Shown: piece by piece, positions 48,085 through 57,563 of the stretch
How positions within the stretch are numbered: position 1 is the stretch's first letter
How the letters are laid out: the number at the start of each line of letters is the position of its first letter
Origin: Pseudonocardia sp. ICBG1293
Lineage (GTDB): Bacteria > Actinomycetota > Actinomycetes > Mycobacteriales > Pseudonocardiaceae
NCBI RefSeq assembly: GCF_020131355.1
Contig: NZ_JAHLEL010000038.1
Coordinates: forward strand, 806,001-870,000
Direction of reading: 5' to 3'
Length of the DNA: 64,000 nucleotides
Program-made: the position numbers and the translations under genes
The notes under the pieces: model-generated
What the model was told of the DNA's origin: nothing
The model's database searches: none
Seen by the model: the letters and a program-made list of their open reading frames with translations, nothing else

Positions 48085-48858
48085 GTGAACCAGGTGATCG
48101 TCTCGACCCCGGAGACCGCGGCCCGGCGGTACTCCCTGCTCCTCACGACCGACGACGGCGACGTCGACGCGGCGCAGGCGCTGCGGCACCGGGTGTTCGC
48201 CGGTGAGCTCGGTGCCCGGCTCGACAGCACCGTGCCCGGCCGCGACGCCGACCGCTTCGACGCGTTCTGCGACCACCTCGTGGTCCGCGAGGACGCGACC
48301 GGCGAGATCGTCGGTACCTATCGGATGCTCCCGCCGCAGCGGGCGCGCGCCGCGGGCGGCCTCTACGCCGACGGCGAGTTCGACCTCGGCAACCTCGACC
48401 CGCTGCGCCCCGGCATGGTGGAGACCGGCCGCTCCTGCGTGCACCCCGACCACCGCGGCGGTGCCGTCGTCGGGCTGGTGTGGGCCGGGCTCGCCCGCTA
48501 CATGCTGCTCACCGGGCACCGCTGGCTGATCGGCTGCGCCAGCGTGTCCCTCGCCGACGGGGGTGCGCAGGCCGCCGGGGTCTGGGAGCGGGTCCGTGCG
48601 AAGCACCTGGCGCCCGAGCGGTACCGCACCGTCCCGCTCCGCCCCTGGGACCCGCCCGCCGCGCCCGCGGGCCGGGGCGGCATCCCCCCGCTGCTGCGCG
48701 GCTACCTGCGTCTGAACACCTGGGTGTGCGGGCCGCCCGCGCACGACCCGGACTTCGGTGTCGCGGACTTCCCGGTGCTGCTGGGGATGGACCACATCGA
48801 CCGGCGCTACCTGCGCTTCTTCCTCGGCGACGACGCCGCCGGGGTGACCGGCGCATGA
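48085..48858 (+). CDS. GNAT-fold N-acyltransferase, OlsB-like (Rv3027c type)
   Basis: A 257-aa acyltransferase of the acetyltransferase-5 (OlsB/autoinducer-like) type. RRYSLLLTTDDGDVDAAQALRHRVFAGELGA and MVETGRSCVHPDHRGGAVVGLVWAGLARYM are the family's signature segments. OlsB moves a 3-hydroxyacyl chain from ACP to ornithine to make lyso-ornithine lipid. Whether ornithine is the real acceptor here is not shown. Its stop overlaps the ATG of a PlsC-type acyltransferase (ATGA), matching the OlsB-OlsA division of labour. GTG 48085 chosen; GTG 48094 is possible. Confidence 0.85.
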   Translation: MNQVIVSTPETAARRYSLLLTTDDGDVDAAQALRHRVFAGELGARLDSTVPGRDADRFDAFCDHLVVREDATGEIVGTYRMLPPQRARAAGGLYADGEFDLGNLDPLRPGMVETGRSCVHPDHRGGAVVGLVWAGLARYMLLTGHRWLIGCASVSLADGGAQAAGVWERVRAKHLAPERYRTVPLRPWDPPAAPAGRGGIPPLLRGYLRLNTWVCGPPAHDPDFGVADFPVLLGMDHIDRRYLRFFLGDDAAGVTGA

Positions 48859-49994
48859 CCCTCGCCGCCGGACCGGAGGGCGACGCCGGCGCGTCCCTCC
48901 GCCCGCGCCGCCGGTTCCGGCCGCGCGGCCGTGTCTCCGCGGTGCCCGCCGCCTCCGCGGTGCCCGCCGCCTCCGCGGTGCCCGCCGTCGTCCCCGTCCC
49001 CGCCGGGCCTGCGGTGCTGTCGTCCGTCCCGTTGGCCCCGGTGGCGCCGGCGACGGGGGACCCCCGTGGTGTCGTGCACCACCCGGCCCGCGCCGCCCTG
49101 CGGGCCCCGGTGCACCCGCTCGTCGACCACCCCACGCACCCGCCGGCGCCGCCCGCGTCGCGGCGTCCCGGCGGGCCGTGGGCGGCCTGGTCGCCGTGCA
49201 CCCCGCAGGAGTGCCTGCCCCCGCGCTCCACGACCGGCACGCTGCGCCTCGCCCGGCGCGCCGCGGCCCTGCTGTCGGTGCTGGCGGTGGCCGCCGCGGT
49301 CGTACCGGTCGCCGCGCTGCTGGGCACCCGCGTGCGGGGACCGGTGCTGCGGACGCTGCACCGCGCGGTGCTGCGTGCCGCCGGGGTCCGGCTCGTCGTG
49401 CGCGGCGGCCCGCTCGCACCGGCCGACGGCCGGGGTGCGCTGGTCGTCGCCGACCACACGTCGTGGGTCGACGTCCCGGTGCTCGGCGCGCTCGGCCCGG
49501 TCACGATGCTCGCCAAGCGCGAGGTCCGGGACTGGCCGCTGATCGGCGCGCTCGCCGCCCGCACCGGCACCCTGTTCGTGGACCGCGAGGGCCTGTCGCG
49601 CCTGCCCGGCACCGTCGCGGCCTGCGCCGACGCGCTGCGGGCCGGTGCGCTGGTCGGTGTGTTCCCCGAGGCGACGACGTGGTGCGGCGCGCTCTGCGGG
49701 GACTACCGGCGGGCACCGTTCCAGGCCGCGCTCGACGCCGGCGCCCCCGTCCGGCCGGTCACCGTCGCGATCACCACCCCGGACGGGCGCCCGACCACGG
49801 CCGCGGCGTTCGTCGGCGAGCAGACCCTCGGGGACACCGTCGGCCGGGTGCTGCGGCTGCCCGGCCTGGTCTGCGAGGTCGTCGTCGGCGAGCTCGTCGA
49901 GCCGGGCCCGCACACCGACCGGCGCGCGCTGGCCGCCCGTGCCCGGGACCGGGTCCGTCACCCGCGCCCGGCCACGGCCGCCACGACCGTGTGA
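48855..49994 (+). CDS. PlsC-type lyso-lipid acyltransferase (OlsA-like, Rv3026c type)
   Basis: A 379-aa acyltransferase. It has an unusual ~110-residue N-terminal extension with three tandem copies of the word SAVPAA, then [11 protein letters not shown] (a Cys-x-x-x-x-Cys motif found before the domain in this branch), a TM helix ([22 protein letters not shown]), and the PlsC core: HTSWVD (H-x4-D), a F-V-D-R-E-like block ([11 protein letters not shown]), and VFPEAT (E-G-T-like). Expected to add a second acyl chain to a lyso-lipid, probably the product of the preceding GNAT enzyme. The ATGA overlap ties their translation. Confidence 0.85.
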   Translation: MTLAAGPEGDAGASLRPRRRFRPRGRVSAVPAASAVPAASAVPAVVPVPAGPAVLSSVPLAPVAPATGDPRGVVHHPARAALRAPVHPLVDHPTHPPAPPASRRPGGPWAAWSPCTPQECLPPRSTTGTLRLARRAAALLSVLAVAAAVVPVAALLGTRVRGPVLRTLHRAVLRAAGVRLVVRGGPLAPADGRGALVVADHTSWVDVPVLGALGPVTMLAKREVRDWPLIGALAARTGTLFVDREGLSRLPGTVAACADALRAGALVGVFPEATTWCGALCGDYRRAPFQAALDAGAPVRPVTVAITTPDGRPTTAAAFVGEQTLGDTVGRVLRLPGLVCEVVVGELVEPGPHTDRRALAARARDRVRHPRPATAATTV

Positions 49995-50061
49995 GACGGA
50001 CGGTCGTCCACGACGGGTTCGGCACGCACCGCTGTCACGACGGGGTCTACCCTGGAGGCCG

Positions 50062-51270
50062 ATGACGTACCTGGACCACGCGGCGACCACCCCGATGCTG
50101 CCCGCCGCCGTCGCCGCCATGAGCGAGGCGCTCGGCCGCACCGGCAACGCGTCGTCGCTGCACTCGTCGGGCCGCCGCGCCCGGCGCGCGGTCGAGGAGG
50201 GGCGCGAGCGGATCGCCGAGGCGGTCGGCGCGCGCCCGTCCGAGGTCGTGTTCACCACCGGCGGCACCGAGAGCGACAACCTCGCGGTGAAGGGCCTGTT
50301 CTGGGCGCGGCGGGCCGCGGACCCGCGCCGCACCCGGGTGCTGGTCTCGGCCGTCGAGCACCACGCGGTCGTCGACGCCGCCGAGTGGCTGGCCACCCAC
50401 GAGGGCGCGCGGCTGCGGCTGCTCGAGGTCGACGCGACGGGCCGGGTCCGTCCGGAGACACTGCGTGCCGCGCTCGCCGAGGACCCGGACGGGAACGCCC
50501 TGGTCTCGGTCATGTGGGCGAACAACGAGGTGGGCACCGTCAACCCGGTGCGCGAGCTCGCCGCCGTCGCCCACGAGTTCGGGGTGCCGTTCCACACCGA
50601 CGCCGTGCAGGCCGTCGGGATCCTCGACGTCGACTTCGCCGCGAGCGGCGCCGACGCCCTCACCCTGACCGGGCACAAGCTCGGCGGTCCCTACGGCGCG
50701 GGCGCACTGCTGCTCGGCCGTGAGGTCGCCTGCACCCCGCTGCTGCACGGCGGCGGCCAGGAGCGCGACGTGCGCTCCGGCACCCTGGACGTGCCGTCGC
50801 TGGCCGGGCTGGCGACGGCCGTCGTCGAGTCGGTGGCCGCCGCGCCGCGCCGCCGGGTCCACCTGGCAGGCCTGCGTGACGAGCTGGTCCGGGCCGTGCG
50901 CGCCGAGGTGCCCGATGCGGCCCTGAACGGCGACACCGCCGACTCCCGGGTCGACGGCGGCCCCGGCAGGCTGCCCGGGAACGCGCACCTGTCCTTCCCC
51001 GGGTGCGAGGGCGACAGCCTGCTCATGCTGCTCGACGCCCACGGCATCGACTGCTCCACCGGCTCGGCCTGCACCGCGGGCGTCGCCCAGCCCAGCCACG
51101 TGCTGCTGGCGATGGGTGCCGACGAGTGCACCGCTCGCGGGTCGCTGCGCTTCTCCCTGGGGCACACCAGCACCGCGGCGGACGTGGCCGCGGTCGCCGG
51201 AGCCATCGGATCGGTCGTGGAACGCGCCCGCAACGCCAGCCGCCGCACTCCCGCCTCGGTCACGGGCTGA
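50062..51270 (+). CDS. iscS: Cysteine desulfurase (IscS/NifS type)
   Basis: A 402-aa PLP enzyme, M. tuberculosis Rv3025c type. It removes sulfur from cysteine as a persulfide for tRNA thiolation and Fe-S clusters. N-terminal [13 protein letters not shown], substrate-binding [17 protein letters not shown] His region [15 protein letters not shown] lysine K206 in [14 protein letters not shown], and persulfide Cys337 in [13 protein letters not shown] 50062 has GGAGG at 50054-50058. mnmA follows after 3 bases, so it probably supplies sulfur directly to MnmA. Confidence 0.95.
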   Translation: MTYLDHAATTPMLPAAVAAMSEALGRTGNASSLHSSGRRARRAVEEGRERIAEAVGARPSEVVFTTGGTESDNLAVKGLFWARRAADPRRTRVLVSAVEHHAVVDAAEWLATHEGARLRLLEVDATGRVRPETLRAALAEDPDGNALVSVMWANNEVGTVNPVRELAAVAHEFGVPFHTDAVQAVGILDVDFAASGADALTLTGHKLGGPYGAGALLLGREVACTPLLHGGGQERDVRSGTLDVPSLAGLATAVVESVAAAPRRRVHLAGLRDELVRAVRAEVPDAALNGDTADSRVDGGPGRLPGNAHLSFPGCEGDSLLMLLDAHGIDCSTGSACTAGVAQPSHVLLAMGADECTARGSLRFSLGHTSTAADVAAVAGAIGSVVERARNASRRTPASVTG

Positions 51271-51273
51271 GCC

Positions 51274-52356
51274 GTGCGCGTCCTCGCTGCGATGAGCGGT
51301 GGCGTCGACTCCGCGGTCGCCGCCGCGCGGGCGGTCGCCGCCGGACACGACGTCGTCGGGGTGCACCTGGCGCTGTCGCGCACCCGGGACGCGATGCGGT
51401 CCGGGTCGCGTGGCTGCTGCTCCAAGGAGGACGCGGGCGACGCCGCCCGCGCCGCCGACGTCCTCGGGATCCCCTACTACGTCTGGGACCTGTCCGAGGA
51501 GTTCACCCGCGACGTGGTGGACGACTTCGTCGCCGCCTACGCCGCCGGGGAGACCCCGAACCCCTGCCTGCGCTGCAACGAGAAGATCAAGTTCGCGGCG
51601 GTGCTGGACCGGGCACTGGCCCTCGGCTTCGACGCCGTCTGCACCGGCCACTACGCGCGTCTCGACCCGGCCGGTCCGGTGCTGCGCCGCTCGGCCGACG
51701 ACGGCAAGGACCAGTCCTACGTGCTGGCCGTGCTGCGCGCCGACCAGCTGCGGCACGCGATGTTCCCGGTCGGGGACACCCCCAAGCCGGAGATCCGGGC
51801 CGAGGCCGCCCGGCTCGGTCTGCGCGTCGCCGGCAAGCCCGACAGCCACGACATCTGCTTCATCCCCACCGGTGACACCCGCGGCTTCCTGACCGACCGG
51901 CTGGGCAGCACTCCCGGCACCCTGGTCGACGACGCCTCCGGGGAGACCCTCGGTACCCACGACGGCGTGCACGGCTTCACCGTCGGGCAGCGCAAGGGGC
52001 TCGGCATCGACCGCCCGGCCGCCGACGGCCGCCCCCGCTACGTGCTCGGCATCGAACCGGTCAGCGGCACGGTCCGGGTCGGTCCGGAGGCCGCGCTCGA
52101 CGTCACCGCGATCACCGCGCGCAGCCCGGTGTGGACCGCGGGCACGGCGCCCGAGGCGCCCTTCGGCTGCGTCGCGCAGGTCCGCGCACACGGCGGGACC
52201 GCACCCGCCACCGTCGCCCCCACCGGCGACGGCGTGCAGGTCGCGCTCGACGAGCCGCTGCGCGGAGTCGCCCCGGGGCAGGCCGTCGCCTTCTACCGCC
52301 CCGACGACGACGGCGACGTCGTCCTGGGGTCGGCGACGATCACCGGGACCGCCTGA
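51274..52356 (+). CDS. mnmA: tRNA-specific 2-thiouridylase MnmA
   Basis: A 360-aa enzyme that makes 2-thiouridine at the wobble base of Lys, Glu and Gln tRNAs, using sulfur relayed from a cysteine desulfurase. PP-loop [11 protein letters not shown] near the N terminus, Cys98 in [12 protein letters not shown] and Cys195 in DSHDICFIP are the two catalytic cysteines. The DGKDQSYVL and [19 protein letters not shown] segments are conserved. GTG 51274 starts 3 bases after iscS, without a visible ribosome binding site of its own, so translation is coupled. Matches Rv3024c. Confidence 0.95.
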   Translation: MRVLAAMSGGVDSAVAAARAVAAGHDVVGVHLALSRTRDAMRSGSRGCCSKEDAGDAARAADVLGIPYYVWDLSEEFTRDVVDDFVAAYAAGETPNPCLRCNEKIKFAAVLDRALALGFDAVCTGHYARLDPAGPVLRRSADDGKDQSYVLAVLRADQLRHAMFPVGDTPKPEIRAEAARLGLRVAGKPDSHDICFIPTGDTRGFLTDRLGSTPGTLVDDASGETLGTHDGVHGFTVGQRKGLGIDRPAADGRPRYVLGIEPVSGTVRVGPEAALDVTAITARSPVWTAGTAPEAPFGCVAQVRAHGGTAPATVAPTGDGVQVALDEPLRGVAPGQAVAFYRPDDDGDVVLGSATITGTA

Positions 52357-52429
52357 CCGAGGTCGCCCGCCGCATCCGCCCGGCGGCATCCGGTCGACCC
52401 GGGCCGCGCCATCCCCACCGCCGCCCGAT

Positions 52430-52657
52430 CCGCGTCCGTTCGCGCCGCACCGCACCGCGCCGCGCCGCGCCGAATCGCGCCGCACCGCACCGCGCCGAAT
52501 CGCGCCGTGCCGCACCGCGCCGAACCGCGCCGCGCCGTGCCGCGCCGCACCGCGCCGTGTCCGCTCGCGCCGCGCCGCGCCGCGTCGCGCGCGCGCCGAG
52601 ATGCACCCCAGCGGGCAGCGCGGGCCCGTTCCAGCCCGTTGATCTGCATCTCGGCGC
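52430..52657. other. Low-complexity CGCACCGCGCCG tract and stem-loop after mnmA
   Basis: From 52430 to about 52590 the DNA is a degenerate five- to six-base repeat of CGCCG/CGCACCG. A stem-loop follows: 52593-52605 pairs with 52645-52657 (13 bp) around a 39-base loop. The stem could be a terminator for iscS-mnmA. The rest of the 52357-52731 gap carries a TTGACG box at 52679-52684 before the next gene. No gene is visible. Confidence 0.5.
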
Positions 52658-52731
52658 ACCCCAGCCCCCTCACCCACGTTGACGAGAGCGCTGCTCTTGC
52701 TTTCGTGTAATGAAAGGTGAACACTGCTCGC

Positions 52732-53193
52732 ATGAAGAATCAGCGCTCTCACATCCACTACCTGGCCCCCGGCCGCATCACCCGCCGGGTCATGAACCCC
52801 CTGGTCGCCGGCCTGACCCGGCTCGGCCTCCCGCTCGCCGGATCCGCGGTGCTCGGTGTCCGCGGCCGCCGCTCGGGCGAGGTCCGCACCACGCCGGTCA
52901 ACCCGCTGCGCCACGACGGCGCCCGCTACCTCGTCGCCGCCCGCGGCGAGACGCAGTGGGTGCGCAACCTGCGCGTCGCGGGGGAGGTGGAGCTGACCGT
53001 CGGCCGTCGCACCGAGCGGGTGGCCGCGACCGAGCTGACCGAGCCGGCCGTCGTCGTCCCGGTCCTGCGCGAGTACCTGCGTCGCTGGGCCTGGGAGGTC
53101 GGGGCGTTCTTCGACGGCGTCGACGCCTCCTCGTCCGACGCCGAGCTCGCCGCCGTCGCGCACCGTCACCCGATCTTCGTCCTGGCCGCATGA
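52732..53193 (+). CDS. Nitroreductase-family deazaflavin-dependent oxidoreductase (Ddn-like), copy 1
   Basis: A 153-aa split-beta-barrel protein of the F420-binding Ddn family. Signature: GRITRRVMNPLVAGLTRLGLPLAGSAVLGVRGRRSGEVRTTPVNPL, RYLVAARGETQWVRNLRVAGEVELTV. Members reduce quinones or act on other small molecules with F420H2; a specific substrate cannot be read. ATG 52732 with GAAAGGTG upstream is preferred; GTG 52717 is an alternative. Upstream is the inverted repeat AGAGC-GCT-GCTCT and a TTGACG box. The downstream gene is a paralogue. Confidence 0.85.
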   Translation: MKNQRSHIHYLAPGRITRRVMNPLVAGLTRLGLPLAGSAVLGVRGRRSGEVRTTPVNPLRHDGARYLVAARGETQWVRNLRVAGEVELTVGRRTERVAATELTEPAVVVPVLREYLRRWAWEVGAFFDGVDASSSDAELAAVAHRHPIFVLAA

Positions 53194-53294
53194 TCCTTCT
53201 CCGCGGAGTCGGGAACGCCCCTCGGGGCGCTGCGGGCTCCGGTGAGAGGGATCGCCGGACGGACGGACGCGGTGATCGGTGAGAGGCTATCGCC

Positions 53295-53741
53295 ATGAGT
53301 GATCGTGACTACCGAGCACCCGGCCTGCTGGTGCGACGCGTCCTCAACCCGCTGGTCGGGGCCCTGGCGCAGCGCGGGATCACGCCCGGTGACACGGCCG
53401 TGCTCGCCGTCCGCGGACGGCGCAGCGGCACGGTGCGCACGGTCCCGTTGACCCCGGTCCTGGTCGGCGGGACCCGTCACCTCATCTCGCCGCGCGGTGA
53501 GACCGACTGGGTCCGCAATCTGCGCGCCGCCGGCGGGAGCGCCGAGCTGCGTGGCCGTGGGGGAGCGGAGCCGGTGTCCGCCACCGAGCTCGACGTCGCG
53601 GCAGCCGTCCCCGTGCTGCGTGCCTACCTGCGCGGGCTCGGCCGGGCCGCCGGGATGCTGTTCGACGACGTCGGTCCCGCCTCCACCGACGCCGAGCTCG
53701 CCGCCGCTGCTCCGCGGCACCCTGTCTTCGCCCTGCGCTGA
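53295..53741 (+). CDS. Nitroreductase-family deazaflavin-dependent oxidoreductase (Ddn-like), copy 2
   Basis: A 148-aa paralogue of the preceding gene with the same blocks: LVRRVLNPLVGALAQRGITPGDTAVLAVRGRRSGTVRTVPLTP and RHLISPRGETDWVRNLRAAGGSAELRG. The two differ over most of their length, so the duplication is old. ATG 53295 is preceded by GAGAGG at 53281-53286. F420 binding is expected from the family; the substrate is unknown. A 101-bp gap separates the copies, so they may share a transcript. Confidence 0.85.
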   Translation: MSDRDYRAPGLLVRRVLNPLVGALAQRGITPGDTAVLAVRGRRSGTVRTVPLTPVLVGGTRHLISPRGETDWVRNLRAAGGSAELRGRGGAEPVSATELDVAAAVPVLRAYLRGLGRAAGMLFDDVGPASTDAELAAAAPRHPVFALR

Positions 53742-53980
53742 CCGACTGCGCGCCGATCCCGCGCGCCGACCGTGCCCACCCCACGGCGCTCCTCCGCGGT
53801 GCCCGTCCGAGCGTCGGTGCCCCGGGGTGATCGCGAGCGTGGAGCGTGGCGTGCAACGCACTGCGTCCCGCACTCCAGTCCCGCACTCCACTCCCGCCGA
53901 TGATGTCCGTCGACCCTGCACGGCCCCGCGGGGCCCGGGGTCGCCCGCACCGGGACGCGGTGACGGGGGAGACTGGGGAC

Positions 53981-55162
53981 GTGACCGTTCCGGACCCTGC
54001 CGACCCGCTGGCCGCCGCGCTCGCCGCCGCCGGACTCGGCGACGTGCGTCCCGGTGAGACCCTGCCGCCCCCGCCGCGGATCGAGGTCGTCGACGACGCC
54101 CCCGCCGAACCCGATGCGCCCCGCGCCCTGTGGCCCGCGGGCGTCGGCACCGGTGTGGGCTCGCTGCCCGGCACCGACGTCCGCGAGGCGTGCGCGCTGG
54201 TCACCGGCGAGAACCCGGAGTTCCCGGCGCTGCCCGAGCTGCCCGCCCGCGGCGTCGGCGCGGACATGGTCGGCCGCACGGCCGGGCTGTTGGTGGACCT
54301 CGCCGTCGAGGTCGTGCCGACCGGCTGGCGGGTCACTGCCCGCGCCGGGCGCGACCTGCGCCGCGCCCGCGACCTGATGTCCGGTGACCTGGACGCCTTC
54401 GACGACGCCTGCGACCGCGTCCGCCCGTCCTGGGTGAAGGTCCAGGCCACCGGGCCGTGGACGCTCGCCGCCTCGGTCGAGCTCGCCGCCGGGCACCGCG
54501 TGCTCACCGACCGCGGCGCCGTCCGCGAGTTCGCCGCCAGCCTGGGCGAGGGGCTGCGCGCCCACGTCGCCGAGGTGGCGCAGCGGACGGGGGCGACGGT
54601 CGTCGTGCAGCTGGACGAGCCCGGCCTGCCCGCCGTGCTCGCCGGGTCGCTGCCGACCGCGTCCGGCTACGGCACCGTCCGCTCGGTCGCCGCGCCGGAC
54701 GCCCAGGACCTGCTCCGCGACCTGATCGCGCGCGTCGATGCCCCGGTCGTCCTGCACTGCTGCGCGGACCGCCCGCCGATCCGGCTGCTCGCCGGGACCG
54801 GTGCCGCCGCGGTCGGGATCGACGCGACCCGGCCGGCGTTCGCCGGAGCCACCGCCGAACCGCGCGCCCTCGACGCGATCGGCGAGACCTGGGACAGCGG
54901 TGTCCCGCTGTTCCTGGGGCTGCTCCCCGGCACCGCGCCGCCCCGCGAACCGGTGATCGGCGACCTCGCCCGCCTCGGCTACGACCTCGCCGACCGGCTG
55001 GGCTTCGACCGTCACCGGCTGGCCCGCCTCGCCGTCCCGACGCCCGCCTGCGGGCTCGCCGGTGCGACCCCGGCCTGGGCGCACCGCGCGCTCGCCCTGT
55101 CCCGCGAGCTGGGGAAGGCCTTCACCGACCCCGACGAGGTCCCGCCCGCCGGCGAGCGCTGA
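53981..55162 (+). CDS. Methionine synthase (cobalamin-independent)-like protein, Rv3015c type
   Basis: A 393-aa protein related to the C-terminal catalytic half of MetE: GVGTGVGSLPGTDVREA, SWVKVQATGPWTLAASVEL, VVVQLDEPGLPAVLAGSLP, and VLHCCADRPPIRLLAG. MetE coordinates Zn through His-Cys-Glu-Cys; here a His-Cys-Cys lies at the expected place but other ligands are not certain, so activity is uncertain. Related actinobacterial proteins are annotated as MetE-like and lack the N-terminal domain, suggesting a methyl-transfer role other than standard homocysteine methylation. GTG 53981 is preferred over 53960. Confidence 0.7.
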   Translation: MTVPDPADPLAAALAAAGLGDVRPGETLPPPPRIEVVDDAPAEPDAPRALWPAGVGTGVGSLPGTDVREACALVTGENPEFPALPELPARGVGADMVGRTAGLLVDLAVEVVPTGWRVTARAGRDLRRARDLMSGDLDAFDDACDRVRPSWVKVQATGPWTLAASVELAAGHRVLTDRGAVREFAASLGEGLRAHVAEVAQRTGATVVVQLDEPGLPAVLAGSLPTASGYGTVRSVAAPDAQDLLRDLIARVDAPVVLHCCADRPPIRLLAGTGAAAVGIDATRPAFAGATAEPRALDAIGETWDSGVPLFLGLLPGTAPPREPVIGDLARLGYDLADRLGFDRHRLARLAVPTPACGLAGATPAWAHRALALSRELGKAFTDPDEVPPAGER

Positions 55163-55238
55163 CCCCCGCGCGCTCCGACCTCGCGCGCTCCGACCCCCGC
55201 GCGCCGATCCTCCACGCGCGCTGATCCGCTCCCCGCGC

Positions 55239-55320
55239 GTGTCCGGACGCGCGCGGCGCACGGATCACCGCGCGGCGCACGGATCACCGCGCGGCGTTGG
55301 GATCACCGCGCGTCGGGGAT
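55239..55320. repeat. Dispersed intergenic repeat copy 2 with tandem GGATCACC units
   Basis: A 7-bp stem (CGCGCGT/ACGCGCG) around GTCCGG is followed by three tandem 19-bp units GCGCGGCG-x-x-x-GGATCACC and, reversed, GATCCGTGCGCC. The same words form the large hairpin at 379-438. It lies between convergent genes (MetE-like and MFS), where it may also act as terminator. Confidence 0.6.
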
Positions 55321-55375
55321 CCGTGCGCCGGAGGGACCGGGCCCGAGGGGCACTGCATCGCCGGGCCCGAACCGG

Positions 55376-56701
55376 TCAGGCCCTCGTGGGCTTCCCGTTC
55401 ACCCTTTCCGGCCGCACCGCGAGCGCTAGCAGCCCACCCGCGACCAGCACCGCGCCGAACAGGTACAGGCTGCTCGCGGTCGACCCGGTGGCGTCGGAGA
55501 CGAGCCCGACCAGCGACGTACTGACCGCCCCGGCGACGTTGCCGATCGAGTTGACCAGGGCGATCCCCGCCGCCGCCCCGACCCCGGACAGCAGCGCCGC
55601 GGGCAGGCTCCAGAACGCGGCCTGTGCACTGGAGACCGCTGCCGCGGCGACCGTCAGCGCGACGAGGGCGAGCACCGTGCTCGACTGGGTCAGCCCGACC
55701 GCGACGAGGCCGAGCCCGCCGACGACGGTCGGGACCGCGGTGTGCCACCGGCGCTCTCCGGTGCGGTCGCCGTGCGTGGCGACGGCGACCATCGCCACCA
55801 CCGCGACCAGGTAGGGCACGGCGGACAGCAGCCCGACGGCCAGGGTGGACTCCACGCCGCTGCGGGAGATGATCGTCGGGAGCCAGAAGCTGATCGTGTA
55901 GATCCCCAGCGCGACGGCGAAGTAGATCCCGCCGAGCAGCCACACTGCGGGGCTGCGCAGGGTCCCGCGCACGGAGGCGTGCGCGCCGGACTTCGCGTCG
56001 TCGTCGGCGGCGACGGCGGCCGCCACCAGGTCGCGCTCGGCCGGGGTCAGCCCGGTCGCGTCGGCCACCCGGTCGTCCAGGCGGCGGAGCACGACCAGGC
56101 CGAGCAGCACCGCCGGAACCGCCTCCACGACGAACATCCACTGCCAACCACGCAGGTCGCCGACGCCGTCGAAGACCTGCATCAGCCAGCCGGACAGCGG
56201 TCCGCCGACGATCGTCGCGACCGGGATGGCGGCCAGGAACAGCGCGGTGATCCGCCCGCGCCGGTGGGCCGGGAACCAGTAGGTCAGGTAGAGCAGGATG
56301 CCGGGGATGAACCCGGCCTCGGCCACCCCGAGCAGGAACCGCAGCAGGTAGAAGGTCGCGGGCGAGTTCGCCAGCGCCATCAGCCCGGACACCAGCCCCC
56401 AGCTGACCATGATCCGGGCGATCCACCGCCGGGCGCCGACCTTGTGCAGGACGACGTTGCTGGGCACCTCGAACAGGATGTAGCCGAGGAAGAACACCCC
56501 GGCCCCGATGCCGTAGACGGCGTCGGAGAACCAGAGCTCGTCGTCCATCTGCAGCCGTGCGAAGCCGACGTTGACCCGGTCCAGGTACGAGACGGCGTAG
56601 CAGACGAACAACAGCGGGACGAGGCGCAGTGCGACTTTTCGGTACACCCTGTCGCTTTCGGGTCGCTCCGTGGCGCGGGCGTGATCGGGCTGTGCTGCCA
56701 T
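55376..56701 (-). CDS. MFS transporter, anion:cation symporter (ACS) type
   Basis: A 441-aa twelve-helix transporter of the ACS group (phthalate/tartrate/hydroxy-acid permease-like). Signature: FVCYAVSYLDRVNVGFARLQMDDELWFSDAVYGIGAGVFFLGYILFEVPSNVVLHKVGARRWIARIMVSWG, plus ARRRGRITA-like loop (AHRRGRITALF). Substrates are usually small organic or hydroxy acids. ATG 56701 has GAGGAG about 10 bases upstream. A GntR-type operator lies 47 bp upstream of it and another in front of the lyase operon, so this is the likely uptake system for the pathway substrate, such as 2-hydroxyisobutyrate. Confidence 0.88.
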   Translation of the reverse strand: MAAQPDHARATERPESDRVYRKVALRLVPLLFVCYAVSYLDRVNVGFARLQMDDELWFSDAVYGIGAGVFFLGYILFEVPSNVVLHKVGARRWIARIMVSWGLVSGLMALANSPATFYLLRFLLGVAEAGFIPGILLYLTYWFPAHRRGRITALFLAAIPVATIVGGPLSGWLMQVFDGVGDLRGWQWMFVVEAVPAVLLGLVVLRRLDDRVADATGLTPAERDLVAAAVAADDDAKSGAHASVRGTLRSPAVWLLGGIYFAVALGIYTISFWLPTIISRSGVESTLAVGLLSAVPYLVAVVAMVAVATHGDRTGERRWHTAVPTVVGGLGLVAVGLTQSSTVLALVALTVAAAAVSSAQAAFWSLPAALLSGVGAAAGIALVNSIGNVAGAVSTSLVGLVSDATGSTASSLYLFGAVLVAGGLLALAVRPERVNGKPTRA

Positions 56702-56747
56702 GACAGGACTCCTCGACGCTGAGGGGTGCGGCGCCGACACCTTCCGG

Positions 56748-56776
56748 CATTCTGAATTCGGAAGTCAACCGGAAGG
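56748..56776 (-). promoter_or_regulatory. GntR-type operator upstream of MFS gene
   Basis: On the minus strand this 29-base block matches the block at 57564-57592 at all but three positions. It contains TTGACT (-35-like) followed by the dyad CCGAATTCAG. It precedes the MFS start by 47 bp. A palindromic core with a near-identical partner in the neighbouring operon is the pattern of a shared regulator site. Confidence 0.75.
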
Positions 56777-56801
56777 GCGGAATCGTGTGCCCGGCGGCGG
56801 G

Positions 56802-57488
56802 TCAGGAGGCTGCGGTGTCGGCGTCGCCGTCGCGCTCGGCGGCCAGTGCCTCGAGGATGAGCTGCTCGCCGTGCTCGGCGTGCCGGCGGGCGAGCGACTC
56901 GGCCCGCTCCGCGTCGCCGGCGACGACCGCGGCGAAGATCGCCGAGTGGTCCTCCCAGACCCAGCGCGGGGCGCTGCCGCGGAACAGCAGCTCGCCCATC
57001 ACCCGCTGCACATTGCGCCAGATGACCGCGGCGCTCTCCACGAGCAACGGGTTGCCCGAGTGCTCGGTGACGAACCGGTGGAAGTCGATGTCGGCGGCTA
57101 CCATGCCTGCGTAGTTCTTCTCCGCATCGGCCTGCTGGCCGGCTGCGACCAGGGAGAACCCGCGCGCAGCCTGCTCGGCGGTGAGTCGCCCGGCGGCGCT
57201 GCGGGCGGCGTAGCCGTCCAGTACGGCGCGCAGTCCGTACAGGTGTCGGACGAAGTCGGCGTCGACCGGGGCGACCTCCAGACCACGGCGGCCGAAGTCG
57301 CGCAGCATGCCCTGGTTGCGGAGCAGCAGCAGTGCCTGCTGCACCGGCTGGCGGGAGACCGAGAACTGCTCGGCCAGCTGCTCCTGACGCAGCGGGGTGC
57401 CCGGGGTCAGCTTGCCGGTGCAGATGTCGTCGACGATCGCGTCGTAGACCTGCTGCACCCGTGAGGGCGGGGCCGGGAGGGCGGTCAT
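56802..57488 (-). CDS. GntR/FadR-family (FCD domain) transcriptional regulator
   Basis: A 228-aa regulator. The winged HTH covers residues 8-75: RVQQVYDAIVDDICTGKLTPGTPLRQEQLAEQFSVSRQPVQQALLLLRNQG. The FCD ligand-binding domain follows, with RAVLDGYAARSAAGRLT, metal- or ligand-contact residues in DIDFHRFVTEHSGNPLL and HSAIFAAVVAGDAERAESLARRHAEHG (the D..H...H pattern of metal-binding FCD domains). It would sense a small acid and bind the operators at 56748-56776 and 57564-57592. It is flanked by the transporter (same strand) and the divergent lyase operon, which are the expected targets. Confidence 0.9.
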   Translation of the reverse strand: MTALPAPPSRVQQVYDAIVDDICTGKLTPGTPLRQEQLAEQFSVSRQPVQQALLLLRNQGMLRDFGRRGLEVAPVDADFVRHLYGLRAVLDGYAARSAAGRLTAEQAARGFSLVAAGQQADAEKNYAGMVAADIDFHRFVTEHSGNPLLVESAAVIWRNVQRVMGELLFRGSAPRWVWEDHSAIFAAVVAGDAERAESLARRHAEHGEQLILEALAAERDGDADTAAS

Positions 57489-57563
57489 CGGGCCGGTCCT
57501 TTCGCGCCGTGAGATGTCCCGTGGGACAACGGATCGAGCTTACCCAGCAGCAGGGACTCCAGT

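Noticed and set aside
55239-55310. Possible CRISPR array
   Set aside because: Units are only 19 bp with no unique spacers and no cas genes; it is a tandem intergenic repeat.
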